Source of the DNA: Spirochaetaceae bacterium
GTDB lineage: Bacteria > Spirochaetota > Spirochaetia > Treponematales > Breznakiellaceae
Length of the DNA: 7,700 nt
Direction of reading: 5' to 3'
Assembly (NCBI GenBank): GCA_031255655.1
Contig: JAIRSB010000019.1
Location: 1-7,700, forward strand
In this document: in pieces, positions 5,113 to 7,700 of the stretch
Layout of the letters: every line of letters starts with the position of its first letter
Position numbering within the stretch: position 1 is the stretch's first letter
Made by a program: the position numbers and the translations under genes
The notes under the pieces: generated by a model
The model's input: the letters and a program-made list of their open reading frames with translations, nothing else
Database searches by the model: none
What the model was told of the DNA's origin: nothing

Positions 5113-6285
5113 CTAACTCAAAGCCGCGTCGAAATCTTCGATTAAATCGTCAGCGTCTTCCAATCCCGCCGAAATCCGTATCAGCGACGCCGAGATGCCA
5201 AGCCGTTCTCGCTCTAAAGGAGGGATAGCCGCGTGACTCATCTTAATAGGATAGGAAGCTATCGTCTCTACACCGCCCAAACTTACCGCCGGCGCGGCAA
5301 GTCGCGTCCTTCCCAGAAAAGATAGAGCCTGCTCATCGGTCTTTGTCTTGAATGAGAGCACCGCGCCCGGGCCTTCCGCCTGTCCGTCGTGCACGGCTTT
5401 TTGATGGGGAGCCGCCAGTCCTGGGTAATAAACCGTCGCGACGTTCTTATGTCCTGAAAGGAAATCCGCCAGCCGCGCTGCGGTTTTCTGCTGCGCCTCC
5501 AACCGCGCCTTCAGTGTCTTAATTCCGCGCAGAACAAGAAAGCAGTCCCAAGGACCGAGTGTTGCGCCCAGCCCGTTTTGGACGGCGTACACACGCTTGC
5601 CGAGTTCGGAGCTTTTTGTTACAACTATTCCGGCCAGAACATCACTGTGTCCGCCCAGAAACTTTGTGGCAGAATGCGCCACTACATCCGCGCCGAGTTC
5701 CAGCGGACGTTGCAACAACGGCGTCATGAAGGTGTTATCGACAATGGTGATTAGTCCGGCCTCTCGCGCTGCCGCGCAGGAGGCGCGTATATCCGTGATT
5801 TTCAGCAGCGGGTTGGACGGCGTTTCGATGAACAGGGCCTTTGTGGACGGGCGCAAAGCCGCCCGTATTGTGTCTGGCGTTACCTCGCTAAGCGCAGTAT
5901 GTTCCAGTCCCCAGCGTTTGAAGTAGGTGTTGAGCAAGCGGTACGAGCCGCCGTAAATGTCTTCCGCCGTGATGATGTGGTCGCCTGTAGAAAATATGCC
6001 TAAGACGGCGGCTATCGCTGCTATGCCGCTGGAAAACGCGAAGCCCGCCGTGCCGCCTTCCAGCAGGGACACGGCATCTTCCAACGCCTTCCGCGTTGGA
6101 TTGCCGGACCGGGCGTAATCGTAATCCAGCCTACCTGCCGGTAAAGCGGGCAAAGCCGGCAAGCCGGACGGCGCGAATTGGGGAGAGCGGTCAAATGTGG
6201 AGGTCTGATAGATGGGTGTTCCCAACGCTCCGGTAGCGGGGTCGGTATCGTGCCCGTTGTGTATTAACAATGTCCCAAACTTCAT
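5113..6285 (-). CDS. metC: Cystathionine beta-lyase, MetC-like PLP enzyme
   Basis: A 390-residue paralogue of the next gene, with the same fold and signatures: GTPIYQTSTF, YDYARSGNPTR (Y57, R59), AFSSGIAAI, DIYGGSYRLL, ETPSNPLLKITDI, IVDNTF (D183) and HSATKFLGGHSDVLAG with PLP lysine K208. The blocks PSTKALFIETPSNPLLKITD, KMSHAAIPPLERERLGI and RISAGLEDADDLIEDFDAAL resemble Bacillus MetC more than MetI, so I assign cleavage of cystathionine to homocysteine, pyruvate and ammonia. Cystathionine gamma-lyase is the main alternative. Unusual is a Pro/Leu/Ala stretch near residues 41-50, encoded by a 9-bp tandem repeat, in a loop that is about ten residues shorter in the homologues I recall. The start has no Shine-Dalgarno sequence: the bases before ATG read CTCAATACAAA, and an in-frame TAA four codons upstream rules out an earlier start. 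Confidence 0.83.
   Translation of the reverse strand: MKFGTLLIHNGHDTDPATGALGTPIYQTSTFDRSPQFAPSGLPALPALPAGRLDYDYARSGNPTRKALEDAVSLLEGGTAGFAFSSGIAAIAAVLGIFSTGDHIITAEDIYGGSYRLLNTYFKRWGLEHTALSEVTPDTIRAALRPSTKALFIETPSNPLLKITDIRASCAAAREAGLITIVDNTFMTPLLQRPLELGADVVAHSATKFLGGHSDVLAGIVVTKSSELGKRVYAVQNGLGATLGPWDCFLVLRGIKTLKARLEAQQKTAARLADFLSGHKNVATVYYPGLAAPHQKAVHDGQAEGPGAVLSFKTKTDEQALSFLGRTRLAAPAVSLGGVETIASYPIKMSHAAIPPLERERLGISASLIRISAGLEDADDLIEDFDAALS
6137..6163 (-). repeat. Three 9-bp tandem repeats inside metC-like gene
   Basis: GCCGGTAAA, GCGGGCAAA and GCCGGCAAG (plus-strand reading) lie back to back at 6137-6145, 6146-6154 and 6155-6163. On the minus strand they encode a repeated Leu-Pro-Ala tripeptide. 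The length is a multiple of three, so the frame is kept. They fall just before the YDYAR motif, in a variable loop of the N-terminal arm. Confidence 0.7.
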
Positions 6286-6294
6286 TTTGTATTG

Positions 6295-6322
6295 AGTTTA
6301 CAGACGTGCAGCGTTTTGTCTA
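6295..6322 (-). promoter_or_regulatory. Candidate promoter giving a near-leaderless metC transcript
   Basis: On the minus strand TAGACA (6322-6317; 5 of 6 for -35) is followed after 16 bases by TAAACT (6300-6295; 4 of 6 for -10). Transcription would begin near 6288, only about three bases before the ATG at 6285. That would fit the lack of a Shine-Dalgarno sequence. An alternative -10, TATAGA (6324-6319), would give a leader of about 26 bases. Neither is proven. Confidence 0.3.
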
Positions 6323-6338
6323 TACTTTTGTCATACTT
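6316..6338. repeat. Abutting direct repeats TTGTCTATACTT / TTGTCATACTT
   Basis: The two units (6316-6327 and 6328-6338) differ by one inserted base and touch each other, 31 bases before the metC-like start. They overlap the candidate -35. Tandem half-sites of this size with about one helical turn of spacing can be repressor or activator sites, so a methionine- or cysteine-responsive operator is possible, but no known motif is recognised. Confidence 0.4.
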
Positions 6339-6345
6339 GCCGGAG

Positions 6346-6367
6346 GCGGCGCGGCGCACCGCGGCGC
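6346..6367. terminator. GC-rich hairpin between the 75-residue ORF and metC
   Basis: CGCGG (6350-6354) and CCGCG (6359-6363) pair around a CGCA loop, and GCG/CGC extend the stem by 3 bp beyond one G-G mismatch. It begins within a few bases of the stop codon of the upstream small gene. There is no T-run on the minus strand, so it is at best a weak terminator or mRNA 3' end stabiliser for the response-regulator unit. Confidence 0.35.
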
Positions 6368-6369
6368 GT

Positions 6370-6597
6370 TTACTTAGGCGGTTTTGAGCCTATCAGTGTA
6401 AAGCTAAAGCTGCACTGATAGCGCATCTCCGGGTTTTCGGGGTTTTTTAGCTTTTCGGAGCCGTAGTACCCTACCGAGCCTGTGGAAAATTCTTTTTTAG
6501 GAACTTCTACGACGCTCCACTCTTTTCCGTCATTACCTCTAACGACAATTTCAAGAAACTCCGGCGCTTTGTCATCGCGTTTTGAAAATTCTGGCAT
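6370..6597 (-). CDS. Conserved-looking small protein of unknown function, downstream of the response regulator
   Basis: The product has 75 residues, is hydrophilic and mixed-charge (many K, E and D), and has no signal peptide or membrane segment, so it is probably cytoplasmic. Recognisable blocks such as FLEIVVRGNDGKEWSVVEVP, GSVGYYGSEKL and MRYQCSFSFTLIGSK suggest a small beta-rich fold. I do not recognise the family. It is very likely real: GGAGGG (6606-6601) lies 3-4 bases before the ATG, the gene starts 11 bases after the response-regulator stop, and amino-acid composition is natural. The tight coupling implies co-expression and perhaps a role as partner or output of the receiver protein, or in chemotaxis and motility, but that is inference from position only. 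Confidence 0.7.
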   Translation of the reverse strand: MPEFSKRDDKAPEFLEIVVRGNDGKEWSVVEVPKKEFSTGSVGYYGSEKLKNPENPEMRYQCSFSFTLIGSKPPK

Positions 6598-6608
6598 AGT
6601 CCCTCCAG

Positions 6609-7046
6609 TTAACGTTTCAGAATAGAAGCTATTCGTTCAAGAACTTTTTTTCTGTCAAGCGGCTTAACAATATAACTTTTCGCGCCTAAAAGCAGGCATT
6701 TCTTTACCACGTCTTCTTTTCCAAGCGCGCTTACCATAATGACTTTGGCATTCTTATCAAACTCGACTATCTTTTCAAGCGCCGAAACCCCGTCCATAAC
6801 CGGCATGGTTATATCCATTGTAACCAAATCAATATTCGGGTGCAGGGCCTTGTATTTTTCCAAACCCTGCGAGCCGTCGCTGGCTGTATCTGCCACTTCA
6901 TAGCCTTCGGAATTAAGTATCTGCCCAAGCTGTTTGGCAATAAACATTGAATCATCAACTATAAGTACGCGATAAGCCCCCGACCCGTCGGGCTTTAACC
7001 CTTCGGGAACCTTTGCGTCGACCGGTAAATCACTTTTTACTACCAT
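6609..7046 (-). CDS. CheY-like single-domain response regulator
   Basis: This 145-residue cytoplasmic receiver protein has no output domain, so it should act by binding a partner once phosphorylated. After a 24-residue N-terminal extension (KSDLPVDAKVPEGLKPDG) the receiver runs to the end. It has the acidic pair D31-D32 (VLIVDDSMFIAKQ), phosphoacceptor D78 (TMDITMPVMDG), switch S106 (MVSALGKED), aromatic Y125 and invariant K128 (SYIVKPLDRKK). All residues for Mg2+ binding and phosphotransfer are present. The motif set resembles spirochaetal CheY, which would act on the flagellar switch, but no cheA, cheW or cheX lies within the window upstream, so an orphan regulator is equally possible and I give no symbol. 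GAGGAG (7061-7056) lies 9 bases before the ATG. The gene leads a two-gene unit with the 75-residue ORF. Confidence 0.88.
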   Translation of the reverse strand: MVVKSDLPVDAKVPEGLKPDGSGAYRVLIVDDSMFIAKQLGQILNSEGYEVADTASDGSQGLEKYKALHPNIDLVTMDITMPVMDGVSALEKIVEFDKNAKVIMVSALGKEDVVKKCLLLGAKSYIVKPLDRKKVLERIASILKR

Positions 7047-7099
7047 CCTATTACGCTCCTCACCATGCGTTAAAAACTATTTATCTTGTCCCGAAACAC

Positions 7100-7146
7100 A
7101 AACCGGCGGAACAAGCTTTGGGAAAAACTGTTCAATAGTCCGGTTT
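7100..7146. promoter_or_regulatory. Inverted repeat in the leader of the response-regulator gene
   Basis: AAACCGG (7100-7106) and CCGGTTT (7140-7146) are perfect inverted arms; inside them GAACA (7109-7113) and TGTTC (7129-7133) pair again, giving a two-tier stem with an internal loop. It lies about 55 bases upstream of the response-regulator start. On the plus strand the outer arm runs into TTTTT (7144-7148), so it could also act as a weak plus-strand terminator. Role unknown. Confidence 0.4.
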
Positions 7147-7700
7147 TTCAGTAAAATCTATGGGTACGCTGTAAAAACACGACATTCTGCCGTTTGGCGC
7201 GTCAACGAACCCCCTCGGCCGCGTCAAGCTCGATCGATGTATTGCCTGTAAACTTGCGCTGGTTCGCCTCAACAAAATCCATGCAAGCAAAACTCGCCGC
7301 GCTGAAGTTCCAGAATAGCATCTATGAAATTAGCGCCGTTTGGAAACTCAAGTACCGGATAAATTGCGTTAAAAACGCGATTTAAGGCTTTAGGCCGGAA
7401 ACCATAAGACTTGTAGGTTCCGACACCGGAAACAGACAAACAGACCGCCCATTAAACAAATCTAGCACCGTTAAAGTAACATCTTTATATGAATTTATCG
7501 GCAAAATTGTATTCTAGTCAATAGAGTATTCATGTTCAGCGCAGCAGAGCGCGAATCCGCTTTCGACACTGGTAGCATTTGTGCGCGCTATTGTCCGGCG
7601 GTATCCGCCCGTGACATCAGCTTGAGCTTGGCGCGTTTCTGTACACATGGACTTCTTGTCAACTCAGCCTTGTTCCTGATAGACTGGAAGCTGTAAATGC
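7147..7700. other. Stretch without a convincing gene, containing short unrecognised frames
   Basis: No frame here has both a start and a ribosome binding site. Three short frames read naturally but are unrecognised. Two overlap on the minus strand: a 39-codon ATG frame (7321-7202, starting MLFWNFSAASFACMDF) and a 50-codon frame without ATG (about 7446-7249, containing YGFRPKALNRVFNAIYPVL). The third is a 54-codon plus-strand ATG frame (7532-7696, starting MFSAAERESAFD). Small hairpins occur at 7396-7433 and 7597-7609 (GGCGG-TAT-CCGCC). The texture suggests decayed coding DNA or a dispersed repeat family rather than a working gene. I see no tRNA, rRNA or mobile-element gene. Confidence 0.45.

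Noticed and set aside
6286..6369. Possible S-box, T-box or other riboswitch before metC
   Set aside because: The gap is only 84 bases and shows none of the conserved riboswitch cores; only a GC-rich hairpin and the tandem direct repeats are present.
7194..7385. 63-codon plus-strand frame opposite the two short minus-strand frames
   Set aside because: It has no ribosome binding site and competes with two other equally plausible frames; it is treated as part of the unexplained repeat or remnant region, not as a gene.

Overview
The window reads as chromosomal DNA of a spirochaete, most likely a Treponema of the moderate-GC, insect-gut type. This is an inference from gene content and style, not from a marker gene. 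The clues are a BspA-type leucine-rich repeat protein ending in a KAGTY...W tail, a small CheY-like receiver with the typical SMFIAKQ / TMDITMP / SALGKED / IVKPLDRKKV blocks, a lipoprotein signal peptide with a loose FFAC lipobox, and a copy of the dispersed palindromic repeat whose translation gives the recurrent SLRAKRSNP peptide. Every convincing gene is on the minus strand, so the layout is best read from high to low coordinates.

At the high end, 7062-7700 holds no convincing gene: only short, overlapping, unrecognised open frames and several hairpins. Next comes a two-gene unit, a single-domain response regulator (7046-6609) and, 11 bases later, a 75-residue protein of unknown function (6597-6370). 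A GC-rich hairpin and a tandem direct repeat separate it from two paralogous PLP-dependent transsulfuration enzymes. These are a MetC-like cystathionine beta-lyase (6285-5113) and a MetI/MetB-like cystathionine gamma-synthase (5070-3934), 42 bases apart. Together they would carry sulfur from cysteine through cystathionine to homocysteine for methionine synthesis.

After a 248-base gap holding a terminator-like hairpin that faces the other way, two envelope genes follow. One is an exported leucine-rich repeat protein (3685-2300) and the other an RlpA-type peptidoglycan-binding or lytic protein with a SPOR domain and a repetitive Pro/Gln/Ala linker (2211-730). rlpA has its own promoter-like sequence and a hairpin just past its stop.

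The low end (1-690) is an intergenic, repeat-rich zone. It contains a 21-codon signal-peptide-like ORF with a good ribosome binding site that stops inside an inverted repeat (perhaps a gene cut off by repeat insertion), a small block of palindromic elements, and then a promoter, a structured leader and the first 26 codons of a lipoprotein gene that runs off the window.

I found no CRISPR array, tRNA, rRNA, transposase, phage gene or defence system. Most of the window is ordinary housekeeping and envelope content. The less ordinary signals are the palindromic-repeat block around 106-342, in-frame tandem-repeat expansions in two genes, a plus-strand terminator with no gene to serve, and the unexplained 640 bases at the high end.
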